DNA from: an uncultured Sphingomonas sp.
Lineage (GTDB): Bacteria; Pseudomonadota; Alphaproteobacteria; Sphingomonadales; Sphingomonadaceae
NCBI GenBank assembly: GCA_946886645.1
Contig: CAMPIY010000133.1
Location: 1 to 5,113, forward strand
Direction: 5' to 3'
Length of the DNA stretch: 5,113 nt
Shown piece after piece: positions 1 through 5,113 of the stretch (the first letter of the stretch is position 1; the number at the start of each line of letters is the position of its first letter). Below the pieces are notes generated by a model. It searched no databases. It was not told the DNA's origin and was given only the letters and a program-made list of their open reading frames with translations. The position numbers and the translations under genes are program-made.

Positions 1-1213
1 TCATTTCCCGCAGCTTGAATGGCGCGAACATGGGCGGCGCGGCCTTCGGCTGGTTCGTGGCTCGCTGCCAGAAGCGAGCCTCGGTGTCCTCCAGCCAATT
101 CTTGTCGCGAAGGCGCAAATTCTCATGGCTGATGCGCTGTGAGCGGGTGAGCAGGGAATAGGCGAACTGCCATGGCTCGAAGTCGAGGTAGCGCTCGACC
201 GTCTCGAACCATTCGGTCGAGTTGCGCGCGCTGTTCTGAAGCTTGAGCACTTCGAGGTTCCGCTCTGCCTGATATTCGGCAAGCGCCGCGATGCGATCCG
301 AGCCGGGGCGATTGAGCACCTCGGCGAGCTTGATCGCGTCTTCCAGCGCAAGCTTGGTCCCCGATCCGATCGAAAAGTGCGCCGTGTGCGCGGCGTCGCC
401 CAGCAGGATGATCTTGTCGTAATGCCATGTGTCGCAAATGATCCGCCGGAACTTCAGCCACGCCGCCGATCCGCGCAGATGAGTTGCGTTGCTGAGCAAG
501 GGCTGGCCGTCGAGATATTTGGCGAACAGCCGCTCGCAGGTGGCGATTGCCTCAGGCTGGTCCATCCGGTCGAAGCCCAGGCCGCGCCATGTTTCCTCGG
601 AACATTCGACGATGAAGGTCGAGCAATCGTCGGCGAAGCGGTAGGCGTGGGCCCAGATCCAGCCCGCATCGGTCTTCTCGAACGCGAAGGTGAAGGCATC
701 GAATGTCTTGGGCGTGCCCAGCCAGACGAACCGGTTGGCCCGCTCCTGGATGTCGACTCCGAAGTGGGGCGCATAGGCTTCGCGGAACCGGCTGTTGGCG
801 CCGTCCGCGGCGATGACCAGATCCCAGTCATTCCACTCGTTGAGATCGGGCGAGCATTCCGTCTCATAGTGAATCGCCACCCCGAGTTCGCGCGCGCGAG
901 TTGCCAATATCTCCAACAGCCGCTTGCGCCCGATGCCGATGAATCCGTGCCCGGACGATCGGTTGCAGGTTCCGCGGATATGCACGTCGATGTCATCCCA
1001 ATGGGCGAACTCGTCGGCGATGATGCGGCCCGATGCGGGATCGTTGGCCATCAGGTTCTCGACCGTCTGGTCGGAGAAGACCACGCCCCATCCGAAGGTC
1101 ACGCCTTCCGGATTTCGCTCAAAAACGTGAAGGTCATGGCCAGGCTCTCGGAGCTTCATCGAGATCGCGAAATAGAGTCCGGCAGGACCGCCTCCGATAA
1201 TTGCAGTCTTCAA
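1..1213 (-). CDS. Bifunctional salicylyl-CoA 5-hydroxylase / anthraniloyl-CoA monooxygenase-type flavoprotein (N-terminal part, cut by left edge)
   Basis: I read 404 codons from TTG at 1213-1211 with no stop before the edge. Expected role, from the family: FAD- and NAD(P)H-dependent ring hydroxylation of an aromatic acyl-CoA (salicylyl-CoA or 2-aminobenzoyl-CoA) in the cytoplasm, in aerobic CoA-dependent aromatic degradation. Seen in the sequence: the dinucleotide-binding motif GGGPAG at residues 7-12; the family block FGWGVVFSD at 40-48; HWDDIDVH at 71-78; the DG motif of class A flavin monooxygenases (AADGAN, 135-140); the FAD-ribityl GD motif (LGDAAHTAHF, 271-280) followed by GSGTKLALEDA; and QFAYSLLTRSQRISHENL near 349-366. 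The last residues, PPMFAPFKLREM (393-404), match the junction where family members of about 770 residues enter an Old-Yellow-Enzyme reductase domain, so that half lies off the window. The family is clear. The substrate cannot be decided from this half. A stand-alone hydroxylase lacking the reductase domain is possible but less likely given the junction. Confidence 0.9.
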   Translation of the reverse strand, partial: MKTAIIGGGPAGLYFAISMKLREPGHDLHVFERNPEGVTFGWGVVFSDQTVENLMANDPASGRIIADEFAHWDDIDVHIRGTCNRSSGHGFIGIGRKRLLEILATRARELGVAIHYETECSPDLNEWNDWDLVIAADGANSRFREAYAPHFGVDIQERANRFVWLGTPKTFDAFTFAFEKTDAGWIWAHAYRFADDCSTFIVECSEETWRGLGFDRMDQPEAIATCERLFAKYLDGQPLLSNATHLRGSAAWLKFRRIICDTWHYDKIILLGDAAHTAHFSIGSGTKLALEDAIKLAEVLNRPGSDRIAALAEYQAERNLEVLKLQNSARNSTEWFETVERYLDFEPWQFAYSLLTRSQRISHENLRLRDKNWLEDTEARFWQRATNQPKAAPPMFAPFKLREM

Positions 1214-1228
1214 GCTCGGTGCCTCCTC
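1211..1228 (-). promoter_or_regulatory. Shine-Dalgarno and TTG start of the monooxygenase
   Basis: On the minus strand GAGGAGG (1228-1222) lies 8 nt before TTG (1213-1211). This near-perfect anti-SD match fixes the start, because the Rossmann strand KTAIIGGGPAG begins directly after it and no in-frame ATG comes before residue 19. An ATG at 1230-1228 is in another frame. It encodes only six codons (MRRHRA) and its TGA (1212-1210) overlaps the TTG. Confidence 0.8.
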
Positions 1229-1446
1229 ATTCGCTGCACGATGCTAGCGGGAACCCGATTGGGATGCACCAGCCGGGATGCCGGTCAGTCACGAGTCGGG
1301 GGATTCGTTCTCGTCGAGTCGCAAGTTCAGTTGCAGCGAAAGACCCTGTTTTTCCCAAAGCGGGACGGTTCGCCCACATTTTTTTCCACAGCGAAAGGCC
1401 GACCGGGTTTTGCGGTAGAATCCGGCTCGGTCGCGATCCCGACCCC

Positions 1447-1464
1447 GTTAACCCTTTGCTAACC
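1447..1464 (+). promoter_or_regulatory. Candidate CtrA-type box (TTAA-N7-CTAAC)
   Basis: TTAA at 1448-1451 is followed by seven bases (1452-1458) and CTAAC at 1459-1463. The established CtrA consensus of alphaproteobacteria is TTAA-N7-TTAA(C), so this matches 7 of the 8 core bases with exact spacing and the trailing C. It lies 235 bases upstream of the monooxygenase start and about 390 upstream of the adhesin start, so its target is undetermined. The motif is short and AT-rich, and this remains a prediction. Confidence 0.4.
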
Positions 1465-1473
1465 GAAGTTATG

Positions 1474-1493
1474 AATTTAACGGGAATTAAATT
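1474..1493. promoter_or_regulatory. Inverted repeat AATTTAA-N6-TTAAATT
   Basis: The arms at 1474-1480 and 1487-1493 are perfect 7-bp complements around the spacer CGGGAA. A dyad of about 20 bp suits a dimeric helix-turn-helix regulator or a CtrA-like response regulator, although its TTAA-TTAA spacing is 6 rather than 7. Pure A/T arms make chance occurrence fairly likely. Confidence 0.35.
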
Positions 1494-1579
1494 TTGGCGA
1501 ATTGCCCGAATCTATTCGCTCTGCTCCTCTGTGGCGTTTCAGGCAAATCCCAAGCACTCCAGGCGTAATTATTCGGTAT

Positions 1580-1605
1580 TTGTGAGATCATCCGACCTAT
1601 ATACT
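1580..1605 (+). promoter_or_regulatory. Weak candidate promoter for the adhesin
   Basis: TATACT at 1600-1605 resembles a -10 element (5 of 6 to TATAAT) and TTGTGA at 1580-1585 resembles a -35, but the spacer is only 14 bases. An alternative is TTGAAA at 1692-1697 with TTCTAT at 1715-1720 (spacer 17, poor -10). Neither is strong. They only show that plausible sigma-70-like elements exist in the AT-rich stretch ahead of the adhesin. Confidence 0.2.
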
Positions 1606-1762
1606 TCGTAAAAGTAAAATCGTTAACCAATAACTTCTTTCCGCTCCATCGAAGTATGGCAATCCAGAACCTATGCTAAATCGAGCGCAGCTTGAAAATT
1701 CCACATCGCAGTGTTTCTATTGCCTTACGAGCGCGGGGGCAGTCTCGGGATTTAATGACTGC

Positions 1763-1783
1763 GTTAACCCAATTCGGTTAACC
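1763..1783. promoter_or_regulatory. Inverted repeat GTTAACC-N6-GGTTAAC
   Basis: The arms at 1763-1769 and 1776-1782 are perfect 7-bp complements around CAATTC. The right arm with the next base is itself the 8-bp palindrome GGTTAACC (1776-1783). The site lies 72-92 bases before the adhesin ATG, in the expected place for an operator or for an element in its 5' leader. It could also form a weak hairpin in the mRNA. The cognate regulator is unknown. Confidence 0.45.
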
Positions 1784-1844
1784 GACCTGACCCCCGGCCT
1801 AATGAATTAACGCGTCGCGGTTTGACCCGCGCCGCCAACGGGCA

Positions 1845-1857
1845 AGAGGTGGTTATG
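1845..1857 (+). promoter_or_regulatory. Ribosome binding site and ATG of the adhesin
   Basis: AGAGG at 1845-1849 stands 5 nt before ATG at 1855-1857. The frame stays open upstream to a TAA at 1765-1767, so in-frame TTG (1822) and GTG (1849) are possible starts. Neither has a purine-rich site at a good distance, so the ATG is preferred. Confidence 0.7.
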
Positions 1858-4800
1858 CGGTACGAAGATGCTTCGCACACGGGTGCTTTCGTCCAGGGCT
1901 CCGAACCTGATGCACGCAACGATGCCGACGCGATTGCGGCCGGCTCGAACGCTCCGGCGACGGGCAATGTGATCACGGGCGAGGGCACGCAAACGGGTCC
2001 GTCCGGATCGGATTACGGCCCCGGCGCGCATATCACCACCATTGCCGGCGCAGGCGGGGAAGACTCCAGCTTCGCCGGCGGCAAGCTCGCCGTTTCGGGC
2101 GAGTTCGGCCGCCTCAGCATCGATGCCGAGGGCAATTACAGCTACCAGGCGAAGCCGAATACGCCCGAAAATTCGGTCGACCGCTTCACCTACACGCTGG
2201 CCGACGGCCAGGGCGCCGCGGACACCGCGACCCTGACGATCGAGATCGGCAAGACTCCGGCCGTCATCAAGGCGAATGCACAGCAGGTCGTACCTGGACC
2301 GGACGGCGTCGTGATTCTTCCGCCGGGCGTCGAGCTCAGCGATGTGCATATCGTCGGCCGCAACCTGGTCATCGACCTGCCCGATGGCGGCCAGATGGTC
2401 ATCGTCGACGGCGCGGTATTCGTGCCGCAGCTGGTCCTTGGCGGCGTTGAAGTCCCGGCGACCAACCTTGCCGCGCTGCTCGTTGGCCAGGAAATCGCAC
2501 CGGCCGAGGGCGGACCGCCCCAGTCGAGTGGCGGCAACTTCGAGGTTCCGGTGGCTCCGCTCGATCCGGGCGTGCCGCTGGGCGACCTGATTCCGCCGAC
2601 GGAATATGGCTACACGCCGCCAGAGGTGAAGGAAGTCTTCGACCTCATCGACGAAGAACCGGAAATCTTCTTCCAGCCCGATGGGCAGCCGGCCGCGGTG
2701 AACGCCGTCGACAGCGTCGACGAACACGGCCTTCCCGAGCGCAATGAAGGCGAGCCGGAAGGCTCCGGTGAAGAGGCCGCCGCGGGCGCCAATGGCGATC
2801 CCAGCGAAGCGACGGGCGGAACGATCATCATCAACTCGCCGGACGGCATCGACAGCCTGACCATCGCGGGTTCCGACGGCATCCCTCACGAGATCGCGGT
2901 GGGCCTGATCGTCCACGGCGCATATGGCTCGTTGGAAATCACCGGGATTGTCGGTGGCAACTACACTTACAGCTACGTGCTGACCGACAATATCGATCAC
3001 AGCGACGGTCTGCCCGATTTCGAGGACTTCAGCGTCACGCTGACCGACAATGATGGCGACCAGGTGTCGGCGACGCTCCACATCGACATCATCGACGATA
3101 CCCCGACCGCGCGCCCGGACACGGACGTGGTCCCCGCCGGTGAATTCGGCCCGGTCACGGGCAACGTCATCACCGACGATAGCGCCGGCGATGAAGGCGA
3201 CGGCGACAACGGGCATGACACAGTTGGCGCGGACGATGCGTCGCTGACCAATGTGACGGGCTTCGGCTCGACCGAGGCGACCGAGGGCGGCTGGATCGTC
3301 CAGGGCCACTATGGCGTGCTGACCATCAACGACGACGGCAGTTATAGCTATGTGCGCAACGAGGATTCGCCGGGCGGCGTCAGCGATGTGTTCACCTACA
3401 CGCTGACCGACGGTGACGGCGACACTTCCGCGACGACGCTGACGATCACGATCGAGGACGCGATTCCCGAGCTTCGGACGCCGGGTGCGGCGCAGCTCGA
3501 CGATGACACGTTCCCCGGCGGCAACCCGGGTGGTACGGGCGACGTCAATCCCGACACCGCCAACCTCAGCGGCAACCTTGCCGGTTCGGGCGGCGACGGC
3601 GATCTCGATTACGCCTTCACCGGCACGAACACCTTGCCGGCAGGCTTCTCGGTCGATCCGTCGAGCACGGCAACGACGTTGAAGATTGCCCAGGCCGGTG
3701 TCGGCGTAGTCATGACGATTACGCTCGATCTTGAAACGGGAGCCTACACGGTCACCCAGAATCAGCCGATCGATCATCCGGCCGGCTCTGACGAGAACGA
3801 TCTGACCTTCGGCATTGGCGTCCAGACCACCGACATCGATGGCGATTCCGCTGTCAGCACGCTGACGATCAACGTCGACGACGATACGCCGCTGGCGTTC
3901 AACGACACCGATACGGTTTCGGCTGGAACGGCCTCAGGCAACGTCATCACCGGCGTCGGCACCACCGAGGGCGCGGCCAATGCCGACAAGCCCGGCGCGG
4001 ATGGGCTCGACGCGATCACCCAGGTCTCGGGCTTCGGTGGCACGGACAGCGATGCAACCGGCGGCTTCATGGTCAATGGCCAGTATGGCTCGCTGCAGAT
4101 GGCTGCCGACGGCAGCTACACCTACACCCGCAACGATGGGCTTGGTGGCGGCCAGAGCGAGGTGTTCACCTACACCTTCCGTGATGGCGACGGCGACCTG
4201 GCCAGCGCGACGCTGACGATCGCCATTCCCGATGCGGTTCCAGAGCTGGGAACGCCGGCGGCGGCGCAGCTTGACGACGACACGTTCGCGGGCGGCAACC
4301 CCGGCGGCACGGGCGACGTCAATCCCGACACGGCCAATCTGTCCGGCAACCTCGCCGGCAGCGGCGGCGACGGCGACCTGGATTATGCGTTCACCGGCAC
4401 GGACACGCTTCCGGCCGGCTTCAGCATCGATCCTTCGAGCACGGCCACGACCTTGAAGATCACGCAGGCAGGTGTCGGCGTGGTCCTTACCGTGACCCTC
4501 GATCCCGAAACGGGCGCCTATACGGTGGCCCAGAACCAGCCGATCGATCATCCGGCGGGCTCGAACGAAAACGACCTGACCTTCGGCATTGGCGTGAAGG
4601 TGGTCGATGTCGACGGTGACTCGGCGATCAACACGCTGACGATCAACGTCGATGACGATACGCCGCTGGCGTCGAACGACACCGACACGGTTTCGGGCGG
4701 CACGGCGACCGGCAACGTCATCACCGACGCGGCCGCTGGCGATGCCGGCGACGGCGACAGCGGTGCGGACAGCCCCGGTGCGGACGGCTTCGGCGCGGTC

Positions 4801-5113
4801 ACGCAGGTGTCCGGCTTTGGCGGCACCGACAGCGACGCGACCGGCGGATTCACCGTCAACGGCCAATATGGCTCGCTGCAGATGGATGCCGCTGGCAACT
4901 ATACCTACACCCGCAACGACGGGCTGGGCGGCGGCCAGAGCGAAGTGTTCACCTACACCTATCGTGACGGCGACGGGGACTTGGCCAGCGCCACGCTGAC
5001 CATCACCATTCCCGATGCGGCTCCGCTGCTGGGTACTCCGGCTCCGGCGCAGCTTGACGACGATACGTTCGCCGGGGGCAACCCGGGCGGCACCGGCGAC
5101 GTCAATCCCGACA
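1855..5113 (+). CDS. Giant VCBS/RTX-type repeat adhesin, type 1 secretion class (N-terminal part, cut by right edge)
   Basis: There are 1086 open codons and the gene continues off the window. The protein has no cysteine, is rich in Asp, Gly and Thr, and lacks an N-terminal signal peptide. This is expected for large adhesins exported by a type 1 system through a C-terminal signal, which would lie off the window. Order by residue: VCBS-like domain 24-131 (GNYSYQ, DRFTYTLADG); a beta module like the BapA prefix or adhesin retention region 145-212 (VHIVGRNLVIDLPDGG); Pro/Glu-rich acidic linker 213-320; Ig-like domain 321-417; VCBS 418-535; T1SS-143/DUF5801-like 536-680; VCBS 681-796; second T1SS-143-like 797-939; VCBS 940-1057; start of a third from 1058. 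Domain ends carry Asp-rich turns (DGDGD, DIDGD, DVDGD) that probably bind calcium. Likely role: cell-surface adhesion or biofilm matrix. The family is well supported; the specific ligand and gene name are not. Transporter genes and the C-terminus are not visible here. Confidence 0.88.
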   Translation, partial: MRYEDASHTGAFVQGSEPDARNDADAIAAGSNAPATGNVITGEGTQTGPSGSDYGPGAHITTIAGAGGEDSSFAGGKLAVSGEFGRLSIDAEGNYSYQAKPNTPENSVDRFTYTLADGQGAADTATLTIEIGKTPAVIKANAQQVVPGPDGVVILPPGVELSDVHIVGRNLVIDLPDGGQMVIVDGAVFVPQLVLGGVEVPATNLAALLVGQEIAPAEGGPPQSSGGNFEVPVAPLDPGVPLGDLIPPTEYGYTPPEVKEVFDLIDEEPEIFFQPDGQPAAVNAVDSVDEHGLPERNEGEPEGSGEEAAAGANGDPSEATGGTIIINSPDGIDSLTIAGSDGIPHEIAVGLIVHGAYGSLEITGIVGGNYTYSYVLTDNIDHSDGLPDFEDFSVTLTDNDGDQVSATLHIDIIDDTPTARPDTDVVPAGEFGPVTGNVITDDSAGDEGDGDNGHDTVGADDASLTNVTGFGSTEATEGGWIVQGHYGVLTINDDGSYSYVRNEDSPGGVSDVFTYTLTDGDGDTSATTLTITIEDAIPELRTPGAAQLDDDTFPGGNPGGTGDVNPDTANLSGNLAGSGGDGDLDYAFTGTNTLPAGFSVDPSSTATTLKIAQAGVGVVMTITLDLETGAYTVTQNQPIDHPAGSDENDLTFGIGVQTTDIDGDSAVSTLTINVDDDTPLAFNDTDTVSAGTASGNVITGVGTTEGAANADKPGADGLDAITQVSGFGGTDSDATGGFMVNGQYGSLQMAADGSYTYTRNDGLGGGQSEVFTYTFRDGDGDLASATLTIAIPDAVPELGTPAAAQLDDDTFAGGNPGGTGDVNPDTANLSGNLAGSGGDGDLDYAFTGTDTLPAGFSIDPSSTATTLKITQAGVGVVLTVTLDPETGAYTVAQNQPIDHPAGSNENDLTFGIGVKVVDVDGDSAINTLTINVDDDTPLASNDTDTVSGGTATGNVITDAAAGDAGDGDSGADSPGADGFGAVTQVSGFGGTDSDATGGFTVNGQYGSLQMDAAGNYTYTRNDGLGGGQSEVFTYTYRDGDGDLASATLTITIPDAAPLLGTPAPAQLDDDTFAGGNPGGTGDVNPD
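1924..2247 (+). other. N-terminal VCBS-like domain of the adhesin
   Basis: Residues 24-131 show the VCBS pattern: an N-terminal ATGNVITG strand-turn, a central GRLSIDAEGNYSYQ hairpin, and a closing DRFTYTLADGQGAADTATLT. The domain precedes the retention-like module, whereas in BapA- and LapA-type proteins that module is at the extreme N-terminus. Confidence 0.7.
2287..2490 (+). other. BapA-prefix/retention-like beta module of the adhesin
   Basis: Residues 145-212 contain a short beta-rich segment with no repeat character: GVVILPPGVELSDVHIVGRN, then LVIDLPDGGQMVIVDGAV and PQLVLGGVEVPATNLAALL. From memory, similar segments recur near the N-terminus of large sphingomonad VCBS proteins and recall the BapA prefix domain (a 'gap, naked strand, polar DG turn, strand' pattern). 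A role in retaining the protein in the secretion channel is inferred by analogy with LapA-type adhesins and is not shown here. Confidence 0.5.
2491..2814 (+). other. Acidic Pro/Glu-rich linker of the adhesin
   Basis: Residues 213-320 are rich in Pro and Gly at first (PPQSSGGNFEVPVAPLDPG) and then strongly acidic (DEEPEIF, EGEPEGSGEEAAAG). No domain pattern is visible. The tetrapeptide AAAG at 308-311 resembles the (T/A/P)AAG cleavage site of LapG-type proteases. Confidence 0.55.
3472..4245 (+). repeat. Composite tandem repeat, unit 1 (258 codons)
   Basis: The unit covers residues 540-797. It starts with a T1SS-143/DUF5801-like domain (landmarks AQLDDDTF, NPGGTGDVNPDTANLSGNL, QPIDHPAGS, NVDDDTPL). 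A VCBS domain follows (SGNVITG, GFGGTDSDATGGF, QYGSLQM, YTYTRNDGLGGGQSEVFTYT). Its first domain differs from that of unit 2 at 17 of 141 residues by hand alignment. It is three codons shorter than unit 2 because of the variable loop after NVIT. Confidence 0.85.
4246..5028 (+). repeat. Composite tandem repeat, unit 2 (261 codons)
   Basis: The unit covers residues 798-1058 and has the same two-domain order as unit 1. Its VCBS loop after NVIT is longer and Asp-rich (DAAAGDAGDGDSGADSPGAD), closer to the VCBS domain at 418-535 than to that of unit 1. The YRDGDGDLASATLTI end matches unit 1 except F to Y. Confidence 0.85.
5029..5113 (+). repeat. Composite tandem repeat, unit 3 (start only)
   Basis: The unit begins at residue 1059 with LGTPAPAQLDDDTFAGGN and runs into GTGDVNPD, nearly identical in protein to units 1 and 2. 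It is cut by the right edge, so the array has at least three units and its true length is unknown. Confidence 0.85.

Larger units (their letters stand above)
1446..1769 (+). repeat. Dispersed CGTTAACC octamer, three exact copies
   Basis: Exact copies occur at 1446-1453, 1621-1628 and 1762-1769, all in the same orientation, with start-to-start distances of 175 and 141 bases. A related GGTTAACC lies at 1776-1783. I noticed no further copies in either flanking gene. The shared core TTAACC is the half-site seen in many CtrA-regulated promoters, but only the first copy has a partner at the proper distance. Confidence 0.5.
1214..1854. other. Divergent intergenic region, no convincing gene
   Basis: About 640 bases separate the two divergent starts. 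The first third is GC-rich; 1445-1760 is clearly richer in A+T than either flanking gene, as expected of promoter DNA. Open frames here (for example plus 1201-1611) have no Shine-Dalgarno, overlap the monooxygenase start and give low-complexity proteins of no recognisable family. The notable content is short regulatory-looking sequence: CGTTAACC copies, a CtrA-like box, two dyads and GANTC sites, listed separately. I found no convincing rho-independent terminator, tRNA or structured RNA by eye. Confidence 0.75.

Noticed and set aside
1362..1385. Possible terminator: GC-rich stretch followed by seven T
   Set aside because: The stem is only about three base pairs before a mismatch, and no plus-strand gene ends here.
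1382..1390. TTTTCCACA, matching the loose DnaA-box pattern TTWTNCACA
   Set aside because: It is a single copy with no second box or typical origin structure nearby, so chance is the simplest explanation.
377..1462. 361-codon open frame on the plus strand opposite the monooxygenase
   Set aside because: It is antisense to a protein whose flavoprotein motifs are all intact. Its product has no recognisable motif, and it runs across the monooxygenase start into intergenic DNA.
1201..1611. 136-codon plus-strand frame in the intergenic region
   Set aside because: It has no Shine-Dalgarno, starts inside the opposite gene, and its Ser/Arg-rich composition is typical of a chance frame.
1752..1767. 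TTAA-N8-TTAA as a second CtrA box
   Set aside because: The spacing is 8 rather than 7, which breaks the consensus. The other CGTTAACC copies at 1621 and 1762 also lack a partner half-site at 7.
1933..1944. IAAG at adhesin residues 27-30 as a LapG-type cleavage site
   Set aside because: Ile is not in the usual first position of the motif, and the site is at the start of the first VCBS domain, ahead of the retention-like module, so cutting there would not release the protein.
1807..3777. 656-codon open frame on the minus strand opposite the adhesin
   Set aside because: It is the antisense shadow of a high-GC, strongly codon-biased gene. It gives an Arg/Val/Ala-rich protein with no family pattern, while the plus frame shows clear domains and repeats. 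The 310-codon minus frame at 3934-4866 is the same artefact over the repeat units.

Overview
The window looks like chromosomal DNA of a high-GC alphaproteobacterium. A sphingomonad-type organism (Sphingomonas, Sphingobium or Novosphingobium) is my best guess. This rests on codon usage, on the style of the large secreted VCBS protein, and on CtrA-like and GANTC motifs in the intergenic DNA. It is an inference from family knowledge; no taxonomic marker is present.

Layout. (1) Positions 1-1213, minus strand: the N-terminal 404 codons of a flavoprotein monooxygenase of the salicylyl-CoA 5-hydroxylase / 2-aminobenzoyl(anthraniloyl)-CoA monooxygenase type. It starts at a TTG behind a strong Shine-Dalgarno and runs off the left edge just where the C-terminal Old-Yellow-Enzyme domain of this fusion family should begin. 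(2) Positions 1214-1854: a divergent intergenic region of about 640 bases, AT-rich from about 1445 to 1760. It holds no convincing gene. It does hold three exact copies of CGTTAACC, a near-consensus CtrA box, two 7-bp inverted repeats with the same 6-nt spacer, and a cluster of GANTC sites. (3) Positions 1855-5113, plus strand: the first 1086 codons of a giant, cysteine-free, Asp/Gly/Thr-rich adhesin of the type 1 secreted (RTX/VCBS, BapA/LapA-like) class. It has an N-terminal VCBS domain, a BapA-prefix-like or retention-like beta module, an acidic linker, an Ig-like domain, another VCBS domain, and then a composite tandem repeat. The repeat alternates a T1SS-143/DUF5801-like unit of about 141 residues with a VCBS unit of about 118 residues (period 258-261 residues) and continues past the right edge.

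The two genes are divergent and probably unrelated in function. One is an enzyme of aerobic CoA-dependent aromatic degradation; the other is a cell-surface or biofilm protein. They share the intergenic region, so any of its motifs could serve either gene. The least ordinary signals are the recurrent CGTTAACC/CtrA-like sites, the placement of a retention-like module behind a VCBS domain with an AAAG tetrapeptide in the linker, and strong protein conservation of the repeats despite heavy synonymous divergence. I see no CRISPR array, tRNA, rRNA, transposase or clearly undescribed system.
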